Source of the DNA: Cardiocondyla obscurior
Lineage: Eukaryota > Arthropoda > Insecta > Hymenoptera > Formicidae
Length of the DNA stretch: 64,000 nucleotides
Direction of reading: 5' to 3'
NCBI RefSeq assembly: GCF_019399895.1
Contig: NC_091867.1
Span: 10,367,501 to 10,431,500 of the forward strand
A program made the translations under genes and the position numbers. The notes under the pieces were generated by a model. The model was given only the letters and a program-made list of their open reading frames with translations. It was not told where the DNA came from and searched no databases. Of the stretch, positions 26,263-37,571 are shown piece by piece (position 1 is the first letter of the stretch; the number at the start of each line of letters is the position of its first letter).

Positions 26263-29099
26263 AAACCACGCGATACGATAGGAGATGCGACACGCATCGC
26301 GTGTCACAAATACCGTGGAAAAAGGGAGGGAGGGCCGTTTGTGTCGGCGCTGATAAACTTTAATTTTAATCGAACTCGCTTTCCGTCCCGTTTCAGTTCT
26401 CGGGGCGTGAAAAAGATAGAGCCGGGAAACCAAGAGCAAGTAGTACGAAAGGGAAAGAAATTTAATTATCGTATACGTTATCATGTATATTTGGATCGTA
26501 CCCTATTTTGCGTTATCGACGCGGATCTATTTTCCTCGATTCAAGCTTTCCGTACGCTTTCCGTAAAGCGAAGCAGCTTGACTTCGAGCAGTGTTAAATA
26601 GCTGCAGGTAATAATGCGATAAAATGGTCAAGATATTGACATCTGTCGATGTCCCGTGGTTACGCCATTGGTCACCTCGTTGTTCTTCCGAGACCTCGCG
26701 CGTGCGTTTCGGCCGAGAGTGAGGAAGATCGGTCTGGCGTTCCTCTCCCTTTCTCCCTTTTTCCACAGGCGGGTAGAAAAGTAAGAGCGAGAGACACGAA
26801 GGGACCCGGGCGTTTCGTGTAACGGCGCGTAGGAGAGAGAAGGAAAGCGAGAGAGAAGATAATGACTCGCAGGCATGGATTTAGGCGTGGGACGGAGAAG
26901 TGGATGGTAAGGACGAGGGCCCTTTCGCTCTCGAGCGCGCGGCGCTTCGAATCGCAGGGGCTGTGTTTGCTTGTAATGGAAAATTTCTGGCCTTTGAATG
27001 GGCGCTTCGACGGAAAGGGGCTGTGCGCGAGGACAGTGTGTCTCTCGGTCAATCCTCGGATCGGTAATCTAGAATATCTTTTTCCCTTTCAAGGAATATA
27101 TATTTTTTTTCCCCCTTTTTTTCTTCTTTTTTTTTATATTTTTTTTCTTTTTTTTTTTTGGGAGTCGCGTTCTCTTAAAATACTTATTTGTACAAACTAA
27201 ATAAGCTTAACGCGCCTCTACGCGATCGTACGTTCTAATTATTATTCCTACCGCGTTTTCGGAACTTGACGCTGGATATCTCTGGAATATCGCTAGAATC
27301 TCAATGGCGTTGATATTTTTTGGACAACATCCGGCGATATCCGTCGACGCGCGGCGCCAACGGATATCGATACTTCTTTCCTTGAGCGATTGTTTTCAGT
27401 TATGAATCCATCATCGACGATCGCCCGGTGATTCACGCTTAAAACGTTCGCTGCGCGTCCCCCTGCTCCCTCTTTCTCGTTCGTCGTAGTTGATTTTATA
27501 AAAGTGTACGTTGTATTTTTTTTTTTTAATTCGCGGCGAAGCAATGTTGCGCCTTCAGCTCGCGCGAGGCTGGAGGAGACGGCTCATCCGCGAGAGAGAT
27601 GAGCGTGATTGTCTGCTGGTGCGTAACTCGCACACGCGCCGCTCTAAACATCCGTAACGCGTAACGAGGTCTTCGAGCGGCGTATTCTCTCTCGTATTCA
27701 TCGACGAACGGCTCGAAACGTAACCACAGCGTTGTCAGACCTAAGTCTTCTGTCCCGCGCGTAGGGGCGAGCTTTCGTTCAACCTTGAACATAATTCTCG
27801 TGAATCCCAAAGTGTAGGGGTCCCGGAACATGGCCCGAGGCGGTCTTTCCTTTCTTAAATATTTCCTATTCAAATTTACAGCCATTTCGCTACTGCATCA
27901 GTTCCGAAATATTTGCCTTCTTTTCTCGATACAACATCGGACGTAATCAAAGCCGCGTCGACGCTTCTTACTTATGATTTTTATGACTTTAAGTGGGTAA
28001 AAAAAAAAAAAAAATAATTTTCCGAAGATTCTCCCCTTTTTTTTTTAATTTAGAGATCGATTAGAGCTGTCGGAAAGAAACTTAAAGAGAATAAATGTCA
28101 CAGAAGGAAATTTTATTTTTTTTTTTTAACTCTATTTGTCCTCGACTTCGCGAGCTCGTTTCTCATGAGCGTAATCAAGCGTTCTCGCTTAATAGACGCG
28201 CACGCGCGCAGCGTGCACGGCCTAAACGTGAAATCCCGTTTCGACGTTCCCGATCTACGTCTGCTGGACCGGCCAAGAAGGAGAAAGAAAGAGGGCTAAG
28301 AGAGGATGCCTTGGGAATATATTAACGGAACGTGCGTGCTCGCCCGTACACGCGGTACATTTTTCTCACTATACGTCAGACGGTATAAATCTGGAATACT
28401 TATTTGTCTCGTCCGCGGGTTTTTTTTTGTCCGTTTCAGGAAAAGTCCCGCGTGTCTGTCGCGAGCGGTGTCGATTCGCCGGTTAAAATTAATGATTCTG
28501 CAATTGAACGACATATACTAACGTCTCTATGCATCGCGACGCTTTCTGCAAAATTGCTTTTTGCCGTCCGCAGTATTGCAGTTTTTTTTTTAATTTTTTT
28601 TATTCTTTTTTTTATTTTATATTTTATTCAATGATCTGAAAGCAGAATGTATAACGAAAAAAAAAAAAATCATCGCTGCAGTTTGAAAAATATTACGTTA
28701 CGTTGAAATTGATATAAAAAAATCGATTCAATTGCCGCAATTTCGAAATGAAAATAATGTTAAATGTTTTAAAGGTTGTCTTCTCTAAATCGGAATTTTT
28801 TTTTTCATCTTTTTCTTTTTCTAATCATTTTTCACGTTTCTCTAATACGTTTCGTCTTTCCGTCCGATGCCAGACGCGATATTTTAGAAAGTCGTACGTT
28901 CGGTGTATTCATTTTTTTTAAATACAAAATACAAAATGCATCCTACATGACGAACGTGCAGATACCAGACAACGTATGCGAACAGACGTTAGAGAAAATG
29001 CCGAATTACGCGAGTCACGAAAATTTAATTAAAAAAAAAGAGACAGAAAAATCGTACGAAATTATTATTTGCGGAGCGTTGTCGAGAGGCTGTTGTTAG

Positions 29100-30540
29100 G
29101 TACAGACGCGATTCGGTAGCCGAGGGCAAATTACGCCGAGCAGCTTCCCTCGCGTCTCGACGTCGTCTGCGACGCGCGAGAGGCCTGTTTCTACTCGAGA
29201 CGACGAACCCGCATCTACATGCCGTACGGGCGACGTGTCATCGGGAGACGTATCGAACACAGGCCACGCATACCTGCCGGCGCATAAGTTCTCGGGGCCG
29301 GCACACGTAGAAACGCGTTGCACGCGGCCGGGGGGGGGAGGGGGGTTTTCGGGTAGGGATCCGTGTCCCGGTAGCGACGACGACACGCAGGCCGCGCGCG
29401 GGAGCGAGCGGACCGACACAACGGAAGACGGAGGACGAGCGCCGTGAGGCGCTCGCAGAAAGAGCAGGCGGCGGATGAAGGAGGACGAACGGCTTGGGGC
29501 GATCGGGGGAGAAGGGGAGGGGAAGGACGCGCGACAAAGACGGCGACGGACGCCGCTTGGGTTCCCTCGGATCGAGGCTGAGAGAGGAGGACGACGGCGC
29601 GGCGACGCGCTGGATGAGAGGACCGGCAGAGCGAAGGGCGAGAGGGGAAACGGACCTTTCTCTCTGTCGTTGTGGCTCCACCCACACGGCACCATAACCT
29701 CTACCGTCTACTATTACTATTACTACCTACTACCACCATCTCACCCCGCCGTCGCGGAGGCGCGCAATCTGGCAACAGTGGCTCGCTATAACCGATATTG
29801 TGGCCGTGGATTGAATGGAGGGGAAACTAGAGCTCGGGTCACACACGTTTGACGCGTACACGTACACGCGCGTACGTACGTGCGTCGCCCCACCGGCAGA
29901 CGAAACGGGGCACCCCTCGCCGCCTCGTACGGAGAAGAGCGAACCCCACGGCATCCAACCCTTGCGCGTCCCGCTCCGTCTCGTTCGCTCCGACGCTCGT
30001 CCACCCTTGCAGCGCGTTGCGCTTTATCGCGCCCTCCCCTCGGCTCGGCACAGCCGGGTCTCCCTTCCCTCCACCGGATCACGCTTTCCTTCCACCAGAT
30101 GGCGGCCGAGCGCGTCATCGGGCTCCCCCTTTACCTCTGCACGCGCTCGTGTGCGCGCGCTCTAGTGTCAAGCGTCTACTACCACACCCACGTTACCCAT
30201 CGGCACACGAGCGACGGTGTGTGCCCGTACCGCCGTCCACTCTACCTTCGACAAGGAGTTCACCCACCCAACGGGAGAGAGAAATCGGTGTATACGTGTC
30301 ACGCGTACACGCGCTTGTCCGGCGTGTATATGTAGGAGACGGCGAGCGACGCGGAACAAGGACGTAAGGGCGAGCGACGAGGACGGAAGGTGTGCGCGAC
30401 GACGGGAGCGAGAAGGTGACGCGCGCCGGAGGAACGGAGAAGTAGAGAAAGAGAGAGAGCGAGCGAGTGAGTAGGAACGACGCCGTCGGGGCACCAACAG
30501 CCTCTCACTAGACAGTATTACTTTCAACCGTTTAGCGCGG
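29100..30540. other. GC-rich flank of the candidate alternative promoter
   Basis: The + strand is purine-rich at 29460–29660 and 30330–30480. The apparent 150–200 residue frames on the minus strand are Ser/Pro/Arg low-complexity shadows. Two G-quadruplex motifs occur at 29330–29358 and 29496–29522. Confidence 0.45.
29330..29358 (+). other. G-quadruplex motif upstream of the candidate alternative promoter
   Basis: Nine G, A, six G, TTTTC, GGG, TA, GGG. A second four-tract motif lies at 29496–29522. Confidence 0.65.
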
Positions 30541-30580
30541 GGCCAATGCTACTACCCGCCGCGCGGAGCAGTCAGTCAGC
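30541..30580 (+). promoter_or_regulatory. Possible core promoter: CCAAT box and TCAGTC initiator
   Basis: GGCCAAT at 30541–30547 is followed about 25 bases later by TCAGTC at 30572–30577, a full match to the insect initiator consensus. GA repeats upstream (30440–30470) resemble GAGA-factor sites. There is no TATA box. Confidence 0.25.
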
Positions 30581-31611
30581 CGAGTTGTCGGAATCAGCCG
30601 TCCGCGAATACCGAAGGAGAAGAACGACGCTCTCTCATCTTTTCTTTTTTTTTTCTTTTCTTTCTTTTTTTTCCCCTCCCTTCCTAAGTCTCTCTTTCTC
30701 CTTTTTTCTTCCGCGCATTTTTCCCCTCGGCTCTTTCGCGTCCGCAACGAAAGTATCTCGGATCGAGATCGAGAGACCGTGATTCTCCGGCGCTAACTTC
30801 AGGACGAAGCCAGGGCCGCCATTCGTCGAATCGTGTCCCAGGAGCACGCGGTGCAGCACCGCCGACGCTACGCGCCGTGACAGACTGAGGCGCGCGACCG
30901 CCGCGGCCGGTGGATATAAATAAAGTTTTCCGCGGACGGGAATCTCTCGCACGCGCGCAGAGAGAAAGAAAGAGGCGAGACGAACGCGCGCCGCGACGGC
31001 GGCGGGTCGGCAAGGAGAAGGAGGAGGCGCAGCGGCAGCGGCGTCAACATCAGGCGGCAACACCACCGGAGGGGGGTAGAGGGAGAAGGCGGAAGAGGGA
31101 GACGGAGGAGCGCCGGCGAGTGGCGTGCGACCGTTTCGTGTGTTTCTCGGTTCGAATATTTCCAGCGGGCGGAGAGAGATCGTTCGTACGGCGAGGTAGA
31201 AGCCGGAGAGTCTCCGTGACTCCGTGCGAGGGAACGAGTACGCGCGCGAAGCCACGCTGCTGCCGGAAAAGCGACAACGCGATCTCCGAGGGATAACGAC
31301 GTCGTCGGAGTGGCCGTGCTTCTCGCAAGGACTCGACGACGGGCCGGTATATCGCTGCCGAGAAGCGGAGGAGTCTTATCCCTTCTCTCTCGCTCGACGC
31401 GGACGAAAGGGAGAAGAGGGCAATAGGGTGGGTGGACTGACTGGGTGCGGGCAGGAGGGGAAGTGGCGGCGCATCGCATTCGAGTCGCACGCGCGTGGAA
31501 CACTCCACCGACCGGTTATCGCCTTCGGTTCAGTTGGCTCGTGGCTCGTGCGGAGCGTGGTCGTCGTGCAATCTGTGTGCTCTTTTGGCCCGCGCGCGTT
31601 CCCCGTGTTCG

Positions 31612-31660
31612 CCGTCGTCGTCGTCGTCGTCTGCCCGTCGTCGTCGCCGTGTCGCCGCGT
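31612..31660 (+). repeat. GTC trinucleotide repeat in the candidate 5' exon
   Basis: Interrupted gtc units (gtcgtcgtcgtcgtcgtctg then cccgtcgtcgtcgcc). If transcribed, it lies in the 5' UTR. Confidence 0.75.
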
Positions 31661-32055
31661 CGTCGTCCACGTCGCTTTTTCCCCGTCGCGTCGCGCCGTA
31701 ATGTGCCTATGACGAGGTGATGAGCGGCCGCCGTCGCAGCGTCGGGCGTTCTTAGTGACAGTGCTCGTCGTCCTGCATGCGTGATGGACGATGACGATTT
31801 ACGAGGCGAACAGCACCGTGGTGGTCGCTCGTAACCGCGCGATGGAAAACAGTGTGCCCTTCTGTGTTATGATCTAGTGCATCTTACCAACGTGTCACCT
31901 ACACCGCGCATAATCATTTATGCGTCACACGGCCGCGTATACTTGCACCAACGTGTGCGTAAACGAATCCGCGTCCTATGCCCGCGCGACGATCACTCTT
32001 GGATTACGCCACGTCGCTAAGGAGCTACCCCAGCGGTCGTCTCTAATCAAGGATA

Positions 32056-32080
32056 ATGCGACATTGCGGTCGTCACAGAG
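32056..32080 (+). other. Upstream open frame crossing the candidate 5' splice junction
   Basis: ATG at 32056 opens M-R-H-C-G-R-H-R and ends in phase 1 at the donor. Joined to the exon at 56072 it adds V-R-Q and a TAA. If used, it would dampen translation from 56321. Confidence 0.3.
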
Positions 32081-32740
32081 GTGAGTCCCTCCATCTCTCT
32101 TTCTCTTTCTCGTATGCGCTTTTCTACCTTCCAATCCGAAGACGTGCGCGCGCCCGCCGCTGCATCGCTCGCGCCAAGTGCATTAAATGTTAACGGTCCG
32201 CAGTGACTTCGAATCCGCGCGCCTCTTTTTCCCGTTCGTTCCGTCCGCAACACGCGGGCCGTTCGGCCTTTCTAATGGACCGCGAACGGCGAGATTCACG
32301 TCTCCGTGCCCACCTGACAGCGTCGGCCGCCTGGCTTCGGATCGCGTTCTCGCAAAAGGTTCCATTCATAACGGCGTCCCCGACGATCGTCCCCGCGAAA
32401 ACTTTCCAGACTTGTTGCCGAGCTTTAGTCTAACCGCGCGAGACGCGTCTCTCTCCTCTTCGCGGTAGTTAGACTTGCGACAGTGTAGTTTAACTTGCGC
32501 GAGAGCATTCCTCTCCGTTCGTCGCGTACTGTCACCCTCGTCTACTTCGCGCGAAGGTGTGGGGACGATTTATTTCCCGTGCGGAACGCCGACCGTTCGA
32601 ATCTTCGCCGAGAATCGAAAATCGAACGCTCGGAACCCATCTCCTTCGGTATTTTTGTCGCTTTTATGACTGGCTGTCGCGGAAATTGAATTTTTTTTTT
32701 TCCAGTGAATATCAACGCTTTGTCCGCGTATATCAAAAGC

Positions 32741-32878
32741 GATATTTTTTTTTTTCGTTCTTTTTTTTTTAATATAGCGAGGTTTGGATCCTAGAATTGC
32801 ACGCACTTTAGAGAAAAAAAAGAAAGAAAAAAAAAAGATAGAAGAAAAAAAAGAACGAAAAAAAAAAAAAAAAAAATC
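32741..32878. repeat. Inverted repeat of poly-T/poly-A arms around CGTTC/GAACG
   Basis: The left arm 32741–32770 is a T run interrupted by cgttc. The right arm 32844–32878 is an A run interrupted by gaacg, followed by atcg against the left arm's gat. The arms pair over roughly 28–30 bases with a 73-base loop. Confidence 0.6.
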
Positions 32879-34861
32879 GTGCGTTAAATATCGCGTTTCT
32901 CGAGGTCCTGCAGTCTCGTGGTAGCGAACTGTTGCCGAGCCGTGTGGTAGAAACGGTAGCCAATAGTAGCGGCGGTGCGGTAGTCGTTAATTATTTATCG
33001 TTGCTCACCGCGGAGTCCTTTCCTCGCGAAGGGCAACTTCTGACACACGACATCGACGCGAAATCCCGCTGTCGATCTCGGATATATCGACCGCCCGGGA
33101 AAACGCCCGCGATCTCCCCGTTCCCTTCCCCCCTTCTCTCTCTCTCTCTTGTTTCTCGTCCTCGGTCGTTTTATTGCATTGCGGCGCTGGATATTCCGAC
33201 CGGCACGGCGCGAGGCGCTTTCACAACCAGGCGATTGTTCTTAAAGACGTGTCATCCCCGTCCCGCTCGCGCCGTTCGTGGCGCGATTAGAGTCGAACCA
33301 GCGACACACACGCGAGAATGAGGAATGACGGGGGGCCTCTGGGAGGAGAAACGCCGGTCGGGTGGAGGAGAAGGCGGTATTTAGAGGCGATCATCCGTTC
33401 GCAGACGCGTGCGCCGACGAGAGAAGCGGAAAGTCACGTCCGCCGTAATCTTCGACGGGTCGCGCTCTCTCTTTCTCTCCTTTTCTCTCTCTTTCTCTCT
33501 CTCTGTAGGTCATAACGCGCTTACGAGTTCAGGTATTAACATCTTTCGACCGGGACTCCCGTCCTGGTTACGTTGCTCGAATTGCACCTTGCGAATTCCC
33601 GAATACCACCTGTGGTCGTCCTTTCGTGGCTGTTATCCGCGAGACTTCGTGAAACGCTAGGATAGAGTACAGCGACGTGAAAAAAAGGCGCCGATAGATG
33701 TCGAGGCGAATTAAAAACGACGTCGAACAATGCTAGCTTTCTGGAAATAACACACGATAGAAGTAAATTAACAAAATCGGATAGACACTTGGATGGTATC
33801 CAAGTATTGTTTACAACTTCGCTCGCAGCTCGACATTTTATAATCGTCGATGATACCGTTTGGTAATAGTCTTTTTTTTTTCCTTTTTTTTCTTTTTTTT
33901 TATAGCTTATTATGCAATTTAATATAAATCTTCGTTAAGTAATACATTGTAAAAATTGTAAAAATTATTTCGAAATAATCAGATTGCTCGATCACACGGA
34001 GCGTTATGAATTGAACCTCGGGCGATTAAAAGGAATAAAACTCGTAAAACTCGCACAATTATGCGGCTTTGCCTGTCGTTCAACCGCGGATATTGGAACG
34101 TAAATTAACGCCAGCGTTAGGAATTTTTTTCGGGCCTCGCGAAAACAAAAACGCTGCAAACACGTATATGCGTGCGTATAACAGAGTCACGCGTTTGTTT
34201 ACCGAGTCTCGCATCCTCGCGCGGCACGTACGCTTTTATCGATAAGCAGCTACGTTACTCGAACACCGTCTCGTAATCTCCGACGAGCGACCTTAATTAT
34301 TCGCTCGCTGGGGAACATCTGACTTATTTCTGTTTCGCCGACACGAATCGAATATCGGTCTCTTAACGTCGACTCTTCTCGCGTATAAAATTTGGCCTCG
34401 GTTAAAACGTTCGTTTCGGCTTTACATCGATAAATATACGTCCGCGACGCGAACGATTTTTACTTTGTTCGAAAAAAAAAAAGAAAATTTAATTTTTACT
34501 TAAAAAAAAAAAATATATACAACACTCAAAACGCCCGAAAATAATTTTAACCGCTTAATTTTTTATTAATTACCGAGGAGAGAGAGAAAAAAATCGTTTA
34601 TTCATTGTCAAATGGATATCTCACCTGCGACGCGAATGACATCTCCATTTATAACTTTCCTTCTTCCGCGCACTCATATTTCGTTTCGCGAATTTATCAG
34701 TCGATCGCGTGACTTTGGGTACGGCTTCGTCAAAGGAAAAGGTTTCATATCTCTTTCAGCGATAATCACCACGACATTGTCACCCGTTATCGGTCGGCGT
34801 GAAACTGTGCGAGCGTGAGTGAAAACTCGACTTGCCGAACGTAAGAGATTCTATAAGCAGT

Positions 34862-34890
34862 TAAAAAAAATAAAATAAAATAAAATAAAA
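34862..34890 (+). repeat. ATAAA pentanucleotide repeat
   Basis: taaaataaaataaaataaaa-type tandem units in AT-rich sequence. Confidence 0.75.
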
Positions 34891-36709
34891 AAATTAATAT
34901 CACTTGCGATATTATTTCGAAATCGTTTCATTATACGGTGCAATTAACAACGCGTGTTAAACCTTTTTATTTAGCGAACGTCTTTCGCGAAAATTGGTCG
35001 TTCGACAGATGTCGAAGATGACAAAAATAAGAAAATAAAAAAAAATAAAAAAACTATCGTTTCAAAATCACAATTAGACATGTAACGTCGCAGGAAGAAA
35101 GCCACGCGAACTCGGCGTATCGAAACCGGATTAAAATTATTCGCGGACGAACCTCGGGGAGGGGGGAGGGGGAGAAAAAGTGACCGTGGTTTTATCGGCT
35201 CGGAAGAGTAATTTATCGATACCCATCCGACGAAGGTATCTATACCGGCACTTAGTATCGCAAAGTGGATCGAGGCACTCGCGGCGGCGAGACCGGGCGA
35301 TAATCGCGGCAATGTTAAATACGTAGTGTTCTCCGTGGCGCGCCGCTATCTAATCGTCTCTGTACGATTGACGGAGTCGTCGGCGGGCGCGGGTAAGTTT
35401 TCACGATCATCTCCCGAGGTATTTCCCCGCAACGATTTTCCGCGATCATAAACCTTCGGTATTTACGGTTCGCGGTAGCCGCTGTCAACGTAGGCGGCGG
35501 TGCGTACTTTATTCCTCGAGATTAATTAACGTAGCGAATCTCCTCGAAATATTGTTTTTCGAGAGGAGCAGTTAAGAGAGGTGTTGATGGATAGCTTTTT
35601 AATATGTGTTGTTGATAAAAGAAAAAAAAAGAAAAAAAAAAACGGGAGGAGAAAGCGCAGGAATGATAAATTGTTTTCTAAGTGCAGCGGTAATACGAGA
35701 TACCGGGCGAGATAATTGAAAATATGCGTATATTAGACACGATTACGATCTCGCGAATGCTCGCGAGGCGATTTTACGCCAAAAGCGTCGACGATTGCCG
35801 GACTCGGTGAAGTAAATTAATCTTCGGCCTCGCTCACCGAATTCTTAAATTACAGCCGCGTGAAAAAAAAAAGAAAAAAATAAAGAAGAAAAAAAAAAGA
35901 AATATGAGAATGACGCGATCTCGCGGCGAGATCAAAATGCGAGCGCGTATCTGCTCGCTCGCGTGATAAAATAATCGAGTCCACAGGGCGAGCGACAATT
36001 GCTTTGAGGAGAGCCAAAACTGTGTCAGGATCCCTTGACATTTGTGTGTCGCCGCTGTTCGGCGCGGCGACCTTGCCGAGGCTCGCTCTTTTTTTTTTTT
36101 CCCTTTTTTTTCACCTCCCCTCCCGCTTTTATTATCCGTCCCACATTCGCGCGTAGGTGTTATGGCAACGCAATCGATTCGCAGTAAATTTCGATAACGA
36201 CAAGATGCTGCAGCGCGCGGGCGGCCTGTTATCGAAATTAACGATCCCGGTAAAAAAAGCCCGGCTCAAAGAACGGCGCCGTTCTATCTAAATCTAATTT
36301 CCGATAATTAGAAACTAGTTGACGCAGAGGCGTTAGCGTAGGACGTGCAGGAAAAACGCGAGGTGCGCGTATTTCTTCTATTGACGATCGACGTTGGTTT
36401 ATTGACGCTTTTTAATCATGCTGGTCATAAATGCTATGTCTTTACGTGCGCCTACTATTAAATCATCTTTCTGCGTAATATATACTTAGATGGCGGACGA
36501 TGCGTGTTATCCGTGTTTTTCTTCTTCCTTTGACGAATTTATTCTGACGGAACGCAATTTTTTTACTCGTCGAAATCAATTGTCGAAGACACGAAAAAGC
36601 AATTGCCTTGCTCGATCTTATTATTAAACGGAATAAAAAATTTGTAGGGAAAGAAAACAGAAAAATACTTATTAAAATAATTTTATATGCGGAAAATTTT
36701 CAGGGTTTG

Positions 36710-36888
36710 AAAATTTTTCAGGAACTTTTTGTAATCTAAGTTTTTTTTTTTTTTTTAGTTAACGTTGTGCTCTCGACGGTACTTTTTTTTTTTATAAAAA
36801 AGCTGCGGATTCCCTGTAACAAAAAGCCATCGAGTGCAAAACGTTAACTACAAAAATTTATTACAAAAAGAATTCCTAAAAATTTTTT
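36710..36888. repeat. Long imperfect inverted repeat
   Basis: Core arms 36757–36778 and 36828–36849 are inverse complements at 19 of 22 positions. Pairing resumes outside at 36722–36735 with 36860–36874 (gaactttttgtaat/attacaaaaag) and at 36710–36720 with the aaaaatttt block near 36878–36888. The loop is about 49 bases. It could be an old miniature inverted-repeat element or a transcribed hairpin. Confidence 0.75.
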
Positions 36889-37542
36889 TACACGTGAAAA
36901 CACTCTGCGCGCTAATTTAGTATCAATAAGTGCCTTTTTCATTCTCCGTTTAATAAGATCAGATATCCCTTTTCAAATCAGTCGATGACATTCGCGCGAT
37001 CTAACGATAAACCCGATCCACCCGTATGACGTACGCGTCGGCCGGCCCAGCGTAATTCACGATCGCGCCTGAGAAATCCCCCTTTTCGCAGCCACCAGCC
37101 GCTTCTGCGATCGTCGGAGCTTTCACCTAAGGCTGCGGAGACGGATCTACGAGAGAACGCGGGAAGGGATATTTACCGAATGCCTGGCGCGCGTCACGAG
37201 TGCATGTAATACGCGAGAGACACAAGCGGCGAGTCGCGGGCGCGGCCCGCGCGCATTTATTGCGCGCCGCGGCGCGCCGGAGCGGTTTCGTTTTAAAAGG
37301 CACCGCCGCGGTGGCACACGCACACCAGTATCAGAAATAGGCTTGTTTAAAATAAGCGTGCCGCACACTCGACGGCGCGTACACGCCGCGAGCTACCCCA
37401 GGGACGTATCGGCGCGCGCGATTCGTACGTAATATCGCTAAGTTTCTCGCGTAAACGCCGCCGCGAGATCAGCACCTCTGTACGTAATTTATCGCCAGCC
37501 GCGGGTGTCCCGTTCTCTCCCGATCGCCGAGCTAGGCCGAGA

Positions 37543-37571
37543 GGGGGAAGGGGTGGGTGGGAGGGGAAGGG
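37543..37571 (+). other. G-quadruplex motif, six G-tracts
   Basis: GGGGG-AA-GGGG-T-GGG-T-GGG-A-GGGG-AA-GGG: six tracts of at least three G with loops of one or two bases. Such short loops are known to favour very stable parallel quadruplexes. Confidence 0.8.

Larger units (their letters stand above)
5585..29100. other. Long intron-like region with no recognised exon
   Basis: Open frames here are GC-driven Arg/Ser/Pro-rich or T-run Phe-rich shadows. None looks like a known family. The region holds many T and A runs, GA/CT microsatellites (6893–6925, 8437–8466, 11218–11262, 16998–17016, 17138–17160, 21118–21142), a repeat family at 25.4–26.3 kb and a purine/pyrimidine switch at 13.3–14.1 kb. 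Confidence 0.6.
30540..32080 (+). other. Candidate alternative 5' exon ending in a GTGAGT donor
   Basis: A CpG-rich block ends cacagag|gtgagt at 32080/32081, a strong donor. It contains several short ATG frames (for example 31790 and 32056) and no long convincing coding frame. Spliced to 56072, the ATG at 32056 gives an 11-residue upstream peptide that stops at once. The layout fits a long insect 5' UTR with its own promoter. The left boundary is a guess from composition and a CCAAT box plus TCAGTC near 30543–30577. Confidence 0.45.

Noticed and set aside
29096..29695. 199-residue minus-strand frame, with two parallel frames over the same DNA
   Set aside because: It is a mirror of a purine-rich + strand block. 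Three overlapping minus frames are open at once, so openness is compositional.
30635..31508. 206-, 211- and 152-residue minus-strand frames
   Set aside because: They overlap each other in different phases, are low-complexity Arg/Ser/Pro, and are antisense to the candidate 5' exon.
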